From: Novosphingobium pentaromativorans US6-1
GTDB lineage: Bacteria > Pseudomonadota > Alphaproteobacteria > Sphingomonadales > Sphingomonadaceae
NCBI RefSeq assembly: GCF_000767465.1
Contig: NZ_CP009291.1
Span: 248,001-312,000 of the forward strand
Reading direction: 5' to 3'
DNA: 64,000 nucleotides
Positions 17,045 to 29,416 of the stretch are shown one piece after another. Positions within the stretch are counted from its first letter, which is position 1, and each line of letters starts with the position of its first letter. The position numbers were made by a program, and so were the translations under genes. The notes under the pieces were generated by a model. The model had not been told where the DNA came from. It was given only the letters and a program-made list of their open reading frames with translations, and ran no database searches.

Positions 17045-19696
17045 ATGCAGACGACCAACGAAATCCGCCGGTCCTTCCTCGACTATTTCGCCAGTAATGG
17101 TCACGAGGCCGTCCAGTCCGCGCCGCTCGTTCCCTACAACGACCCGACGCTGATGTTCGTGAACGCCGGCATGGTGCCGTTCAAGAACGTGTTCACCGGC
17201 CTCGAGACCCGCGCCACCCCGCGCGCGACGTCCTCTCAGAAGTGCGTACGCGCCGGCGGCAAGCACAATGACCTCGACAATGTCGGCTATACCGCGCGCC
17301 ATCACACTTTCTTCGAAATGCTGGGGAATTTCTCCTTCGGCGATTACTTCAAGGAACAGGCGATCACCCACGCCTGGACCCTGCTGACAAAGGAATGGGC
17401 ACTTCCGGTCGAGAAGCTGCTGGTGACGGTCTATCACACCGACGACGAGGCCTTCGACCTGTGGAAGAAGATCGCCGGCCTGCCTGAATCGAAGATCATC
17501 CGCATTCCCACCAAGGACAATTTCTGGGCGATGGGCGACGATGGCCCGTGCGGTCCGTGCTCGGAAATCTTCTACGACCACGGCGACCACATCTGGGGCG
17601 GCCCTCCGGGAAGCCCCGAGGAAGACGGCGACCGCTTCATCGAGATCTGGAACCTCGTGTTCATGCAGTTCGAGCAGGCCGCGGGCGAAATCGTCGGCGA
17701 TCTGCCCAAGCCCTCGATCGACACCGGCATGGGGCTCGAGCGTATCTCTGCAGTCATGCAGGGCGTCCATGACAATTACGACATCGACACCTTCAAGGCG
17801 CTGATCGCCGCTTCCGAGCACCTCACCGGCGTGGCCGCCGAAGGCGACAGCCGCGCGAGCCACCGGGTCATTGCCGATCACTTGCGCTCGACCAGCTTCC
17901 TGCTTGCAGACGGCGTGCTGCCGTCGAATGAAGGCCGCGGCTATGTCCTGCGCCGCATCATGCGCCGCGCCATGCGCCACGCGCACCTGCTGGGCGCCAA
18001 GGACCCGCTGATGCACCGCCTCGTGCCGGCGCTCGTCGCCGAGATGGGCCAGGCGTACCCCGAGCTCGGCCGCGCGCAGCCGCTCATCGAAGAGACGCTG
18101 GAACGCGAGGAAGTGCAGTTCCGCCGGACCCTGTCGAACGGCCTCAAGCTGCTCGACGAAGCCACCGCCGAAATGGGCGAGGGTGCCCGCCTGCCCGGTG
18201 AGACCGCGTTCAAGCTCTACGACACTTACGGCTTCCCTTATGACCTGACCGAAGACGCCCTGCGTTCGCGCGGCATCAGCGTCGACAAGGATGGCTTCGA
18301 CGCCGCCATGGCGCAGCAGAAGGCCGCTGCCCGTGCGGCCTGGAAGGGGTCGGGACAGACCGCCGACAACGAAGTCTGGTTCGACATCGCCGAGCGCGAG
18401 GGTGCGACCGAATTCACCGGCTATACTTCGACTTCGGGCGAAGGCCGCGTCGTGGCGCTGGTGAAGGACGGCAAGGAAGTCGAAACCGCTTCGGCCGGCG
18501 ATGAAGTCATCGTCCTGACCAACCAGACCCCGTTCTACGGCGAATCGGGCGGACAGGTCGGCGATGCAGGCACGATCACCGGTCCCGGCGGCCTTGCCAT
18601 CGCGATTGTCGAGACCGCCAAGCCGCTTGGCCGCCTGCACACCATGACCGGCAAGGTCGAGGCCGGGCTGATCAAGGTCGGCGAGACGGTGAACCTCGTC
18701 GTCGACGTTGTGCGCCGCGATGCGATCCGCGCCAACCACTCGGCCACCCACCTGCTGCACGCCGCCCTGCGCAACCGCCTGGGCGATCACGTTACGCAGA
18801 AGGGCTCGATGGTGGCGAGCGACCGCCTGCGCTTCGACTTCTCGCATCCCAAGGCGCTCGAGGCCGAGGACATCGCTGCGATCGAGGCTGAAGTGAACGC
18901 CGAGATCCGCGCCAACGATCCGGTCATGACCCGCCTGATGACACCCGACGATGCCATCGCTGCGGGCGCCATGGCGCTGTTCGGCGAGAAGTACGGCGAC
19001 GAGGTGCGCGTCTTGTCGATGGGCCGCAGCAATGGCGGCAAGACTTACTCTGTCGAGCTGTGCGGCGGCACCCACGTCAACGCAACCGGCGACATCGGCG
19101 TGTTTCGCATCGTATCGGAAAGCGCCGTCTCCTCCGGCGTGCGCCGTATCGAGGCGCTGACCGGCGAGGGCGCGCGCCAGTGGCTGGTTGGCCGCGAGGA
19201 GGCGCTGAAGAATGCCGCCGGTATTCTGCGCACTACCCCCGAAGACGTCGAAGCCCGCGTCGCGGCCCTGCTCGATGAGCGCAAGAAGCTCGAGCGTGAA
19301 CTGGCCGAGGCCAAGAAGGCGCTGGCGCTCGGTGGCGGCGGCGCTGCCGCGGCCGGTCCGGCCGACGAGGAAGTCGATGGCGTGAAGTTCTCGGGACAAG
19401 TCCTCGAGGGCCTCGATCCCAAGGAACTGCGCGGACTGCTCGACCAGGCCAAGCAGCGCCTCGGATCCGGCGTGGCGGCGATCGTGGCGGTCAACGAGGG
19501 CAAGGCATCCATCGCCGTGGCCGTGACCGACGATCTCAAGGACAAGGCCAGCGCGGTGGATCTCGTGCGCAAGGGCGTCGAGGCGCTCGGCGGCAAGGGC
19601 GGCGGCGGTCGTCCGGACATGGCGCAGGGCGGCGGTCCCGACGGTTCGAAGGGCGCCGATGCCATCGCTGCGGTAAAGGCGGCCCTCGCCGGCTGA
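17045..19696 (+). CDS. alaS: Alanyl-tRNA synthetase
   Basis: The 883-residue protein charges tRNA-Ala. It has the class II catalytic core ([32 protein letters not shown]), the editing domain with the zinc-binding HSATHLLH and CGGTHV motifs, and the C-terminal DHHA1-like domain ([20 protein letters not shown]). Length is standard. The ATG at 17045 follows a 159-bp leader after the recA terminator, so alaS should have its own promoter. Confidence 0.98.
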   Translation: MQTTNEIRRSFLDYFASNGHEAVQSAPLVPYNDPTLMFVNAGMVPFKNVFTGLETRATPRATSSQKCVRAGGKHNDLDNVGYTARHHTFFEMLGNFSFGDYFKEQAITHAWTLLTKEWALPVEKLLVTVYHTDDEAFDLWKKIAGLPESKIIRIPTKDNFWAMGDDGPCGPCSEIFYDHGDHIWGGPPGSPEEDGDRFIEIWNLVFMQFEQAAGEIVGDLPKPSIDTGMGLERISAVMQGVHDNYDIDTFKALIAASEHLTGVAAEGDSRASHRVIADHLRSTSFLLADGVLPSNEGRGYVLRRIMRRAMRHAHLLGAKDPLMHRLVPALVAEMGQAYPELGRAQPLIEETLEREEVQFRRTLSNGLKLLDEATAEMGEGARLPGETAFKLYDTYGFPYDLTEDALRSRGISVDKDGFDAAMAQQKAAARAAWKGSGQTADNEVWFDIAEREGATEFTGYTSTSGEGRVVALVKDGKEVETASAGDEVIVLTNQTPFYGESGGQVGDAGTITGPGGLAIAIVETAKPLGRLHTMTGKVEAGLIKVGETVNLVVDVVRRDAIRANHSATHLLHAALRNRLGDHVTQKGSMVASDRLRFDFSHPKALEAEDIAAIEAEVNAEIRANDPVMTRLMTPDDAIAAGAMALFGEKYGDEVRVLSMGRSNGGKTYSVELCGGTHVNATGDIGVFRIVSESAVSSGVRRIEALTGEGARQWLVGREEALKNAAGILRTTPEDVEARVAALLDERKKLERELAEAKKALALGGGGAAAAGPADEEVDGVKFSGQVLEGLDPKELRGLLDQAKQRLGSGVAAIVAVNEGKASIAVAVTDDLKDKASAVDLVRKGVEALGGKGGGGRPDMAQGGGPDGSKGADAIAAVKAALAG

Positions 19697-19724
19697 TCGG
19701 CCGGATGTAATGGAGATGTCGGCA

Positions 19725-20684
19725 ATGGATCCGGGGCGCAATGACATCGGCCGGATCGTTGCCGAGATCGCCGAGGAAATGCGTGGCCACGCGCATCGCG
19801 GTAAAGTGGCGGACTACATTCCGCCGCTCGCCTGCGTGCCGGTCGAGAAATTCGGTCTGGCCGTGGTCATGGCCGACGGCACCGTCCACTGCGCGGGCGA
19901 TTGCGACGAGCCGTTCTCGATCCAGTCGATTTCCAAGGTCTTCGCGCTCACTCTCGTGCTGGGCGCGGTGGGCGACCAGTTGTGGAAGCGGGTAGGGCGC
20001 GAGCCGTCGGGATCGGCTTTCAACTCGATCGTCCAGCTCGAGACCGAACACGGCATCCCGCGCAATCCTTTCATCAATGCCGGGGCAATCGTCGTGTGCG
20101 ATGTCCTGCTCGGAGGGCTGCAGCCGCGCGAGGCGATTGGCCAGATGCTGCGCTTCGTGCGCGAACTGGCGGGCGACGACACCATCGCCATCGACGAGAC
20201 GGTTGCCCGCGCCGAACAGGAGACCGGCTTTCGCAACATGGCGCTGGCCAACTACATGCGCGCATTCGGCAATATCCATGCGCCGGTCGACCTGGTGCTG
20301 GGCACCTACTTCCACTTCTGCGCGCTGGCCATGAGCTGCCGCCAGCTTGCCCTTGCCGGGCGGTTCCTGATGGCCGATGGACGCAATCCGGTGAGCGGCT
20401 TCAGCGTCGTCACCCCGCGCCGGGCGCGGCGCATCAATGCGCTGATGATGTCCTGTGGGCACTACGACAATTCAGGTGACTTCGCCTATCGCATCGGCCT
20501 GCCGGGCAAATCGGGCGTCGGTGGCGGCATACTTGCGGTCGTGCCGGGAATCGCCAGCATCGCCGTTTGGTCGCCGGGGCTGAACCGCAGCGGCAATTCG
20601 CATCTGGGGCAACTCGCGCTCGAACGGCTCGTGCAGAAGACCGGGTGGTCCGTGTTCGAGCCGCGCGTCGGCAGTCAGGCGTGA
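19725..20684 (+). CDS. glsA: Glutaminase (serine-dependent, GlsA/YbaS type)
   Basis: This 319-residue enzyme hydrolyses glutamine to glutamate and ammonia. The beta-lactamase-like fold shows the nucleophile block [14 protein letters not shown] (Ser-x-x-Lys), [11 protein letters not shown] and NPFINAGAI. The C-terminal glycine loop [15 protein letters not shown] is also typical. I start at ATG 19725, which has GGAG nine bases upstream; an in-frame ATG at 19710 has none. The final 10 bp overlap, tail to tail, the Kef antiporter gene. Ammonia release by this family supports acid tolerance in enterobacteria, which makes the neighbouring proton antiporter notable. Confidence 0.93.
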   Translation: MDPGRNDIGRIVAEIAEEMRGHAHRGKVADYIPPLACVPVEKFGLAVVMADGTVHCAGDCDEPFSIQSISKVFALTLVLGAVGDQLWKRVGREPSGSAFNSIVQLETEHGIPRNPFINAGAIVVCDVLLGGLQPREAIGQMLRFVRELAGDDTIAIDETVARAEQETGFRNMALANYMRAFGNIHAPVDLVLGTYFHFCALAMSCRQLALAGRFLMADGRNPVSGFSVVTPRRARRINALMMSCGHYDNSGDFAYRIGLPGKSGVGGGILAVVPGIASIAVWSPGLNRSGNSHLGQLALERLVQKTGWSVFEPRVGSQA

Positions 20685-22456
20685 AGGCTGTCCTCGAGCG
20701 ATGAGGACTTGAGCGCGGGCTTCTCGGAAAGTCCGCCCTGTTCCATGATGCTTTCGCGAAACTCGTCGCGCTTTTCGTGGATCGAGGCGATGACCGGTCC
20801 CATGGCAACGCCGGTTTCGATCAGCACCGCTTCCGACAACTGCAGCGAGCTTTCCAGCGTTTCCGGCACGGCATGGGTTGCACCGGCGCGGTAGAGCTGA
20901 GCTGCGTGCTCGGGATCGCGGGCGCGGACCAGCACCGGCAGATCCGGGAATTGCTGGCGCAGCTTGCGCACCATGCGCTGGGCCGTGACCGGCTCGTCCA
21001 TGGTCAGGATCACCGCGTTGGCCTGATCGGCACCGAGCCGCATCAGGGCATCGCCGCGTCCGGCGTCGCCGAAGGACACGGTATAGCCCAGCCGCCTGCC
21101 CTGGCTGACGAGGTCGGTGTCCGAATCGATGGCGATATACGGCTTGTTGTGTGTGGCGAGCATATCCGCCACGAGCCGCCCGACGCGCCCGAAGCCGACG
21201 ATTACGGTGTGCGGCTCGCCGGTATGCTCGGGCGGCTGGTGAAGCGGTTCGCCGGCATCGACGCGCCGCGCCATCATGCGCCCGAACAATGAGAGCAGCG
21301 GCGTGACGGTCAGGCCGATGGCGGTGACGATCTGCCAGAACATCGCCGTACCGGGCTGTATCAACTGCGCAGATCCGGCCGCGGTGAGCACGATGAGCGT
21401 GGTTTCCGAAGGACTCGACATGAGGATGCCGGTCTCGGTCGAAGTGCCGCGCCTGGCCCCCATCATGCGCAGAAGCAGCCCGGTCACGACGGCCTTGAGC
21501 AGGATGACGCCGACCGTGGCGACGAGGATCGAGCCGAGGTTCTCCCAGATCACTTGCAGGTCGATGCTCATGCCGATGGTGATCAGGAAGACACCCAGCG
21601 CGAGCCCCTTGAACGGTTCGGTGATCTGCTCGACCTCGGAATGGTATTCGGTTTCGGCGATCAGCAGGCCTGCCACGAGGGCCCCGACGATCGGCGAGAG
21701 GCCGGCGGCGGCGGTCGCCAGCGAGGCGAGGATGACGACCAGCAGACTGGCGGCCAGGAACAGCTCCGGGCTCTTGGTACGCGCCGCTTGGGCGAAGAGC
21801 GGCGGCAGCAGGTAGCGCCCGAAGACGAGCAGGGCGAGGAGGACGACTGTGCCCCAGATCAGCGTGTTGATGAGGTTGCCCATCCCGTCCGCTGCGGCAT
21901 GGGGCGCCAGCGCGCCGAGCAGGAAGATGATCGGAACGAGGGCGATGTCCTCGAACAGGAGCATGGAGAGCGCGGCGCGCCCGACCGGCGTCGTCGTGTT
22001 GGTGATCTTGAGGACGAGCGCGGTCGAGGACAAGGCGAGGGCAAGGCCCAGCGCCAGCGCGCCGGTGAAGTTCTGGCCGATGGCCGAGAGGATGAAGGTC
22101 AGCGAACCGCCGATCACGATCAGTTCGAGCGAGCCAAGCCCGAAGACGAGCCTGCGCATTTCCCACAGGCGGCCGAACGAAAGCTCCAGCCCGATGGAAA
22201 ACAGCAGGAGGATGATGCCGAACTCGGCGAAGACCTCCAGCCCGCCAGGGTCGGTTATGGTAATGTAGGACAGCCAGGGATGGTCGAAGACGTGGCGGCC
22301 CAAGCCGAAAGGTCCGACCAGCACGCCGACCAGGATGAAGCCGATCACCGGCGTGATGCGAAAGCGCGAGAATACCGGGATGACGATGCCGGCTGCACCG
22401 AGAATGACGAGAGCGTCGGAAAGAACGGGTGAGTAGAGTTCGCTGGAGCCGGCCAT
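20675..22456 (-). CDS. CPA2-family cation:proton antiporter (Kef/YbaL type)
   Basis: The 593-residue protein has about 12 membrane segments in a Na+/H+ exchanger domain (residues 1-390; markers [14 protein letters not shown] and [13 protein letters not shown]), then a cytoplasmic TrkA-N domain with the nucleotide-binding [16 protein letters not shown]. It exports potassium in exchange for protons under redox or pH control. A short extension after TrkA-N may be regulatory. The gene converges with glsA and overlaps it by 10 bp. It could equally be a glutathione-independent YbaL-like antiporter; the sequence does not decide. Confidence 0.92.
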   Translation of the reverse strand: MAGSSELYSPVLSDALVILGAAGIVIPVFSRFRITPVIGFILVGVLVGPFGLGRHVFDHPWLSYITITDPGGLEVFAEFGIILLLFSIGLELSFGRLWEMRRLVFGLGSLELIVIGGSLTFILSAIGQNFTGALALGLALALSSTALVLKITNTTTPVGRAALSMLLFEDIALVPIIFLLGALAPHAAADGMGNLINTLIWGTVVLLALLVFGRYLLPPLFAQAARTKSPELFLAASLLVVILASLATAAAGLSPIVGALVAGLLIAETEYHSEVEQITEPFKGLALGVFLITIGMSIDLQVIWENLGSILVATVGVILLKAVVTGLLLRMMGARRGTSTETGILMSSPSETTLIVLTAAGSAQLIQPGTAMFWQIVTAIGLTVTPLLSLFGRMMARRVDAGEPLHQPPEHTGEPHTVIVGFGRVGRLVADMLATHNKPYIAIDSDTDLVSQGRRLGYTVSFGDAGRGDALMRLGADQANAVILTMDEPVTAQRMVRKLRQQFPDLPVLVRARDPEHAAQLYRAGATHAVPETLESSLQLSEAVLIETGVAMGPVIASIHEKRDEFRESIMEQGGLSEKPALKSSSLEDSLHA

Positions 22457-22639
22457 GTGCCGGTCACTATGGCAGGCGAAGCGAATTTGTCACCTTCGAA
22501 GCTGCATTTTCGGGCCATTTGCGCTGGCAGGGCAGGGGCTTGCAGGCGCGAGGTACGACAGGGGCGGTGACGCGGACGACTGGGCATACCCGCGTAACTT
22601 CACTTGGCGTTCAGCAAAGCGCTGGTTATAGACCCCGCC

Positions 22640-23437
22640 ATGTTCGAACGCTCGCGTCTGAAGACCGCCCTGCTTGCCGCCGCCACTGGCGCGATTGTCC
22701 TCACTGCCGGTTGCGCCGGTCGCGGGGGGGCAAACAAGGATACCGCCTACGTCGCACGCGACGTCGACACGCTCTATGCAGCGGCCAAGCAGCGCCTAGA
22801 CACGGGCCGCACCAAGCAGGCCGCCGCGTTGTTCGACGAAGTGGAGCGCCAGCATCCCTATTCGCCCTGGGCCCGCCGCGCCCAGCTGATGAGCGCCTTC
22901 AGCTATTATGCCGCGCGCGACTACAACAAGGCGATCCAGTCGGCGCAGCGCTTCCTGTCGATCCACCCGGGCAACAAGGACGCGCCTTACGCCTATTACC
23001 TGATCGCCATCTGCTATTACGAGCAGATCAGCGACGTGACCCGCGACCAGCGCACGACCGAGCAGGCGAAGCAGGCGCTGACCGATATCACGCGCCGCTA
23101 TCCGACCACGCCCTACGCGGCGGACGCCAAGCTCAAGCTGGACCTTGTCAACGATCACCTCGCCGGCAAGGAAATGACCATCGGTCGCGCTTACGAGCGT
23201 CGCGGCAAGTGGCTGGCGGCAACGCTGCGCTTCCGCAACGTGGTCGACAACTTCCAGACCACCAGCCACGCGCCCGAAGCTCTGTTCCGCCTCGTTGAGG
23301 GATATCTCTCGATGGGCGTTCCCGAGGAGGCGCAGAAGGCCGCGGCGGTGCTGGAGGCGAACTATCCGGGCAGCAAGTGGTACGACCGCGCCTACAAGCT
23401 GATGACGCGTTACGCTCCGGAGAACGTCGCAGCCTGA
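22640..23437 (+). CDS. bamD: Outer-membrane assembly lipoprotein BamD
   Basis: BamD is the essential TPR lipoprotein of the beta-barrel assembly machine. The 265-residue product has a lipoprotein signal with lipobox LTAGC (cysteine about residue 22), then TPR repeats: TLYAAAKQRLDTGRTKQAAALF, RAQLMSAFSYYAARDYNKAIQ and RAYERRGKWLAATLRFR. The ATG at 22640 is chosen because it places the lipobox correctly; no strong ribosome-binding site precedes it. The divergent neighbour is the Kef antiporter. Confidence 0.94.
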   Translation: MFERSRLKTALLAAATGAIVLTAGCAGRGGANKDTAYVARDVDTLYAAAKQRLDTGRTKQAAALFDEVERQHPYSPWARRAQLMSAFSYYAARDYNKAIQSAQRFLSIHPGNKDAPYAYYLIAICYYEQISDVTRDQRTTEQAKQALTDITRRYPTTPYAADAKLKLDLVNDHLAGKEMTIGRAYERRGKWLAATLRFRNVVDNFQTTSHAPEALFRLVEGYLSMGVPEEAQKAAAVLEANYPGSKWYDRAYKLMTRYAPENVAA

Positions 23438-23520
23438 ACGGTGCGGGCCGTCCTATAGGGGATGGGTTTTCTCTACCAGGCAGGTTGACATGATACTGTG
23501 CCCCCGCGCAGTGTCCTCCC

Positions 23521-23964
23521 ATGCTGTCGCAGAAAACCCGTTACACGATCCGCGCCCTGCAACATCTGGCTGACAACTACCTGAAGGGCTGCGTGCGTCT
23601 CGACGAGATTGCAACGGCGCAGAACATCCCGCGCAAGTTCCTGACGGTGATTCTCTCCGAGCTGGCGCGCGACGGCATCGTTATCTCCCACAGGGGGCGC
23701 TCGGGCGGGTATGAGCTGGCGCTGCCGCCGGTCGACATCCGCTATGGCGACATCATCCGCATTACCCGCGGCAGTCTCGCGCTCGTGCCTTGCGCCAGCC
23801 GCAATGCGCACGAGACCTGCGCCAATTGCCTGCCCGAGGCTGAATGCCGCCTTCGCGGCCTGATGCTGACCTTGCGGGACGAAACCGCCAACATGCTCGA
23901 CCGCCTGACCCTGGCCGACCCGATCGATCCCGAGCCGCCGGTCCTCGCCGAGCCTGAATACTGA
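23521..23964 (+). CDS. Rrf2-family transcriptional regulator with four-cysteine cluster
   Basis: The 147-residue protein has an Rrf2 winged helix (LSQKTRYTIRALQHLA, IPRKFLTVILSELARDGIV, RGRSGGYELA) and four cysteines at 91, 100, 103 and 109 (C-x8-C-x2-C-x5-C). Rrf2 sensors such as IscR, NsrR and RirA bind Fe-S clusters through three cysteines, so an Fe-S ligand role is likely, but the spacing differs from IscR. No isc/suf gene is adjacent, so its regulon is unknown. A TTGACA element lies at 23485-23490. Confidence 0.9.
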   Translation: MLSQKTRYTIRALQHLADNYLKGCVRLDEIATAQNIPRKFLTVILSELARDGIVISHRGRSGGYELALPPVDIRYGDIIRITRGSLALVPCASRNAHETCANCLPEAECRLRGLMLTLRDETANMLDRLTLADPIDPEPPVLAEPEY

Positions 23965-24062
23965 TTTCCGCTTGCCTCGGGCCGTTGCGCTTCGCGCACA
24001 GTTGGGGGAAACTGGCAGGCAAGGGGCGCAATCGCGGGTGACGCGCGAAAAAGACTTCGCTA

Positions 24063-24077
24063 GAACGCTTCGCGAAC
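24063..24077 (-). promoter_or_regulatory. LexA (SOS) operator abutting the recN start codon
   Basis: GAAC-GCTTCGC-GAAC is the exact reverse of GTTC-N7-GTTC and ends one base before the recN ATG. It overlaps a plausible -10 (TAGAAC, 24061-24066), which has a -35-like GTGACG 17 bp upstream (24038-24043). Bound LexA would block polymerase directly. Confidence 0.78.
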
Positions 24078-25742
24078 ATGCTGACCCGGCTTTCCATCCG
24101 CAATATCGTATTGATCGAGGCGCTGGATCTCGATTTCGCCGGAGGGCTTGGCGTCCTCACCGGTGAAACCGGGGCGGGCAAGTCGATTCTGCTCGATGCG
24201 CTGGGCCTGGTGATCGGCAACCGAGCCGACAGCGGGCTGGTGAGGGCGGGCGAGCCGAAGGCCAGCGTGACTGCCAGCTTCGAATTTTCAGCACTTCCGC
24301 CTGCCGTCCATGCGGTGCTCGAGGATGCCGAGATCGATGTCGAGCCGGGCGAACCGCTGATCCTGAAGCGCCAGCTCAAGGCGGACGGCGGCTCGAAGGC
24401 CTTCCTCAACGACCAGCCGGTGAGCGTCGCGCTGCTGCGCGAAATCGCGCCGGCGCTGGTCGAGATTCACGGCCAGCATGACGATCGCGGTCTCGTCAAT
24501 CCGCGTGGACACCGTGAACTGCTGGATCGCTTTGCAGGCGGAGACGTCGCCGGCGTCGAGGCGGCTTGGAAGGACTGGCGCAAGGCCCAGGATACGCTTG
24601 ACGAAGCGCGGGCCCGGGTCGCCAAGGCGGCCGAGGACCAGGACCTGCTGGTCGCGCACCTTGCCGAACTCGACGGGCTTGCGCCGGAAGAGGGCGAAGA
24701 GGAACAGCTCGCCCACGCCCGCGCCGACATGCAGAAAGGCGAGAAGCTCTCCGAGGACCTCTCGGCACTGCAGCACTTGTGGGAGGGATCCGATTCGGCG
24801 CTCGCCAGCATGCGCGGCGCGGCGCGGCGGCTCGACCGCATCGCTGGTGAGCACGAATTGCTGGCCGAGGCTCTGGCGGCGCTGGACCGCGCGGTGATCG
24901 AGGCGAGCGAGGCGGAAGAAAAGCTCGAGCGCGCTGCCGAGGCGCTGGCCTTCGATCCGGCCGAGCTGGACCGGATCGAGACGCGCCTGTTCGATCTGCG
25001 TGCCGCGGCCCGCAAACACGGTTGCCAGGTCGATGACCTGCCCGGTCGCATGGCGCAAATGCGCGAGGATCTGGCGGCCATCGAGGGCGGCGAGGAGCAG
25101 GTTGCGGGGCTTGAAAGGGCAGCGGGCAAGGCCGCGCTTGCCTACCATCAGGCGGCGAGCGCCCTGCACGACCTGCGCCGGGCGGCGGCCAAGCGGCTCG
25201 ATGTGGCCGTGGCGTCGGAACTGGCCCCGCTCAAGCTCGATGCGGCGCGCTTCCAGACCTCCGTGGCGAAACTGCCCGAGGAGCGCTGGGGGCCGCAGGG
25301 CATGGACGCGGTCGAGTTCCTGATCAGCACCAACCCCGGCGCCGATTTCGCGCCGCTCGCCAAGATTGCCTCGGGCGGCGAGCTTTCGCGCTTCATCCTC
25401 GCGCTGAAGGTCGCGCTGGCCGAAGAGGGCGGGGCATCGACGGTGATCTTCGACGAGATCGACCGGGGTGTGGGCGGCGCGGTTGCCTCGGCGATCGGCG
25501 ATCGCCTGGCGCGGCTCGCCAGCGACGGGCAGCTGCTGGCGGTCACGCACAGCCCGCAGGTCGCGGCACGCGGGCGGCGGCACTACATGATCGCCAAGTC
25601 CAGCGAAGGCACGGTCACGCGCACCTCTGTCACCCTGCTGGGCGATGGCGACCGCAAGGAAGAGATCGCCCGCATGCTTTCCGGCGCGGAAGTGACGGAC
25701 GAGGCACGGGCCCAGGCCGACAGGCTGCTCGAAGGCGTCTAA
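24078..25742 (+). CDS. recN: DNA repair protein RecN
   Basis: RecN is an SMC-like ATPase acting in double-strand break repair. The 554-residue protein begins MLTRLSIRNIVLIEAL with Walker A TGETGAGKSILLDAL, has a long coiled-coil centre (about 160-380), then the ABC signature LAKIASGGELSRFILALK and Walker B STVIFDEIDRGVGG, and ends with the H-loop VTHSPQVAARG. The start is set by MLTRLSIRN. No Shine-Dalgarno sequence is visible because the LexA box fills that space, so the mRNA may be nearly leaderless. Confidence 0.97.
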   Translation: MLTRLSIRNIVLIEALDLDFAGGLGVLTGETGAGKSILLDALGLVIGNRADSGLVRAGEPKASVTASFEFSALPPAVHAVLEDAEIDVEPGEPLILKRQLKADGGSKAFLNDQPVSVALLREIAPALVEIHGQHDDRGLVNPRGHRELLDRFAGGDVAGVEAAWKDWRKAQDTLDEARARVAKAAEDQDLLVAHLAELDGLAPEEGEEEQLAHARADMQKGEKLSEDLSALQHLWEGSDSALASMRGAARRLDRIAGEHELLAEALAALDRAVIEASEAEEKLERAAEALAFDPAELDRIETRLFDLRAAARKHGCQVDDLPGRMAQMREDLAAIEGGEEQVAGLERAAGKAALAYHQAASALHDLRRAAAKRLDVAVASELAPLKLDAARFQTSVAKLPEERWGPQGMDAVEFLISTNPGADFAPLAKIASGGELSRFILALKVALAEEGGASTVIFDEIDRGVGGAVASAIGDRLARLASDGQLLAVTHSPQVAARGRRHYMIAKSSEGTVTRTSVTLLGDGDRKEEIARMLSGAEVTDEARAQADRLLEGV

Positions 25743-25782
25743 GCTGTACTGCGGCGAGCAGCGCCGAGCCTGCGCGCCGGGA

Positions 25783-28492
<2,710 letters not shown>

Positions 28493-28556
28493 ACACGCAT
28501 CAGCCGCCCGTGCCCCGGTGATTTCCGCCCATCGGCCGCTCCATGACTGGGTCGGG

Positions 28557-28859
28557 TCAGGAGCGGCGGCTCTGCCTTTCGTGAATCTGGCGATAGTGCT
28601 GAACACGCGTCGCACGGAGTCCGGGCATGCCTTCGCGTTCTATCGCACGTTGCCACGAGGCCAATTCCTCGAGGGTCAGGCCGTAGCGTTCGCAAGCCTC
28701 GGTTGCCGACAGCAGCCCGCCATTGACGGCTGCGACGACTTCCGCCTTGCGCCTCACGACCCAGCGCGACGTATTCGCTGGAGGCAGATTCTCTCGCTTG
28801 AGAGCTTCACCCAGGGGCCCGACGACCGTCTCAGGACGGGTCCGTTCAGATTGCAGCAT
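28557..28859 (-). CDS. sciP: CtrA inhibitor SciP (DUF1153)
   Basis: SciP binds CtrA and blocks activation of CtrA-dependent promoters in early cell-cycle stages. The 100-residue product contains the diagnostic core LPPANTSRWVVRRKAEVVAAVNGGLL, SATEACERYGLTLEELASWQ and LRATRVQHYRQ, a trihelical DNA-binding-like fold. An AAAGG ribosome-binding site precedes the ATG. Upstream (28921-28950) there are TTAA elements resembling CtrA half-sites, which would fit feedback control. Confidence 0.93.
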   Translation of the reverse strand: MLQSERTRPETVVGPLGEALKRENLPPANTSRWVVRRKAEVVAAVNGGLLSATEACERYGLTLEELASWQRAIEREGMPGLRATRVQHYRQIHERQSRRS

Positions 28860-28920
28860 GTGATGCCTTTCGAGCTAGTTAGTACCAGCCCCCCTTGGCC
28901 TCAGATTCTTGGCTCAAAGT

Positions 28921-28950
28921 GTTAATGACCGCTCACTTGAAATGGTTAAT
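28921..28950 (-). promoter_or_regulatory. CtrA-like half-sites upstream of sciP
   Basis: On the minus strand TTAACCAT (28942-28949) matches the Caulobacter CtrA half-site, and TTAAC recurs at 28921-28925. Their spacing is not the canonical N7, so this is not a full box. They lie 60-90 bp before the sciP start. Confidence 0.5.
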
Positions 28951-28959
28951 TTCATCTTA

Positions 28960-29364
28960 GGGAACGAACTCCAAGAGTTTGAGTAACTTGGGTAATCTTC
29001 CAGAGTGTGAGCGGCTGATCGTTTACTTTTGCTTCACATTTCTTAACCTCTCGGTCCCGGTGCCGAATGGATGTGCAAACCTCTGAATTCGTGCGGATTG
29101 CTCCCAGGAGGCGAGGGCCAAAGGAAGCGGGCGCGTTCCTCGCCGGGGCCGCTGCCGGGCCGCCGCAGACGCTGAAAACGCGGCTTCGAAGGGCCTGGAA
29201 TGACTTTTTGGCGCGGTTATCGGGACGACCTGCGCGAAGAGTGCGATGGGCCGTTGCCAGGGGCTTTCCGTTGGACGCCCGAAACCTTTCGCGCAGAAGT
29301 GCCAAGGCGCGCTGCCGTTGCCGCAGCGGTCCTTTGCCAGATCGGGAATCGATGGGGGACGAGG
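28960..29364. other. Gene-poor spacer between sciP and prmA
   Basis: No gene here is well supported. Overlapping frames exist on the plus strand (29067-29387, 106 codons, Arg-rich; 29200-29625) and on the minus strand, with no recognised domain. TTAACC at 29043-29048 lies 24 bp before the 29067 ATG, so a small CtrA-linked gene cannot be excluded. The left part is AT-rich and is probably the sciP promoter. Confidence 0.5.
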
Positions 29365-29400
29365 CCCGATGCGCGGCACAGTATTAAGCCGCGCATCGGG
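29365..29400. terminator. 13-bp perfect stem-loop after prmA
   Basis: CCCGATGCGCGGC pairs fully with GCCGCGCATCGGG around a 10-base loop (29378-29387), 16 bp past the prmA stop. There is no T-run, so it may block exonucleases or aid Rho-dependent termination. Confidence 0.5.
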
Positions 29401-29416
29401 ATCTATCCGCAGGGTA

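Noticed and set aside
17030..19747. 905-codon minus-strand frame opposite alaS
   Set aside because: Shadow of alaS; no start signals or domains.
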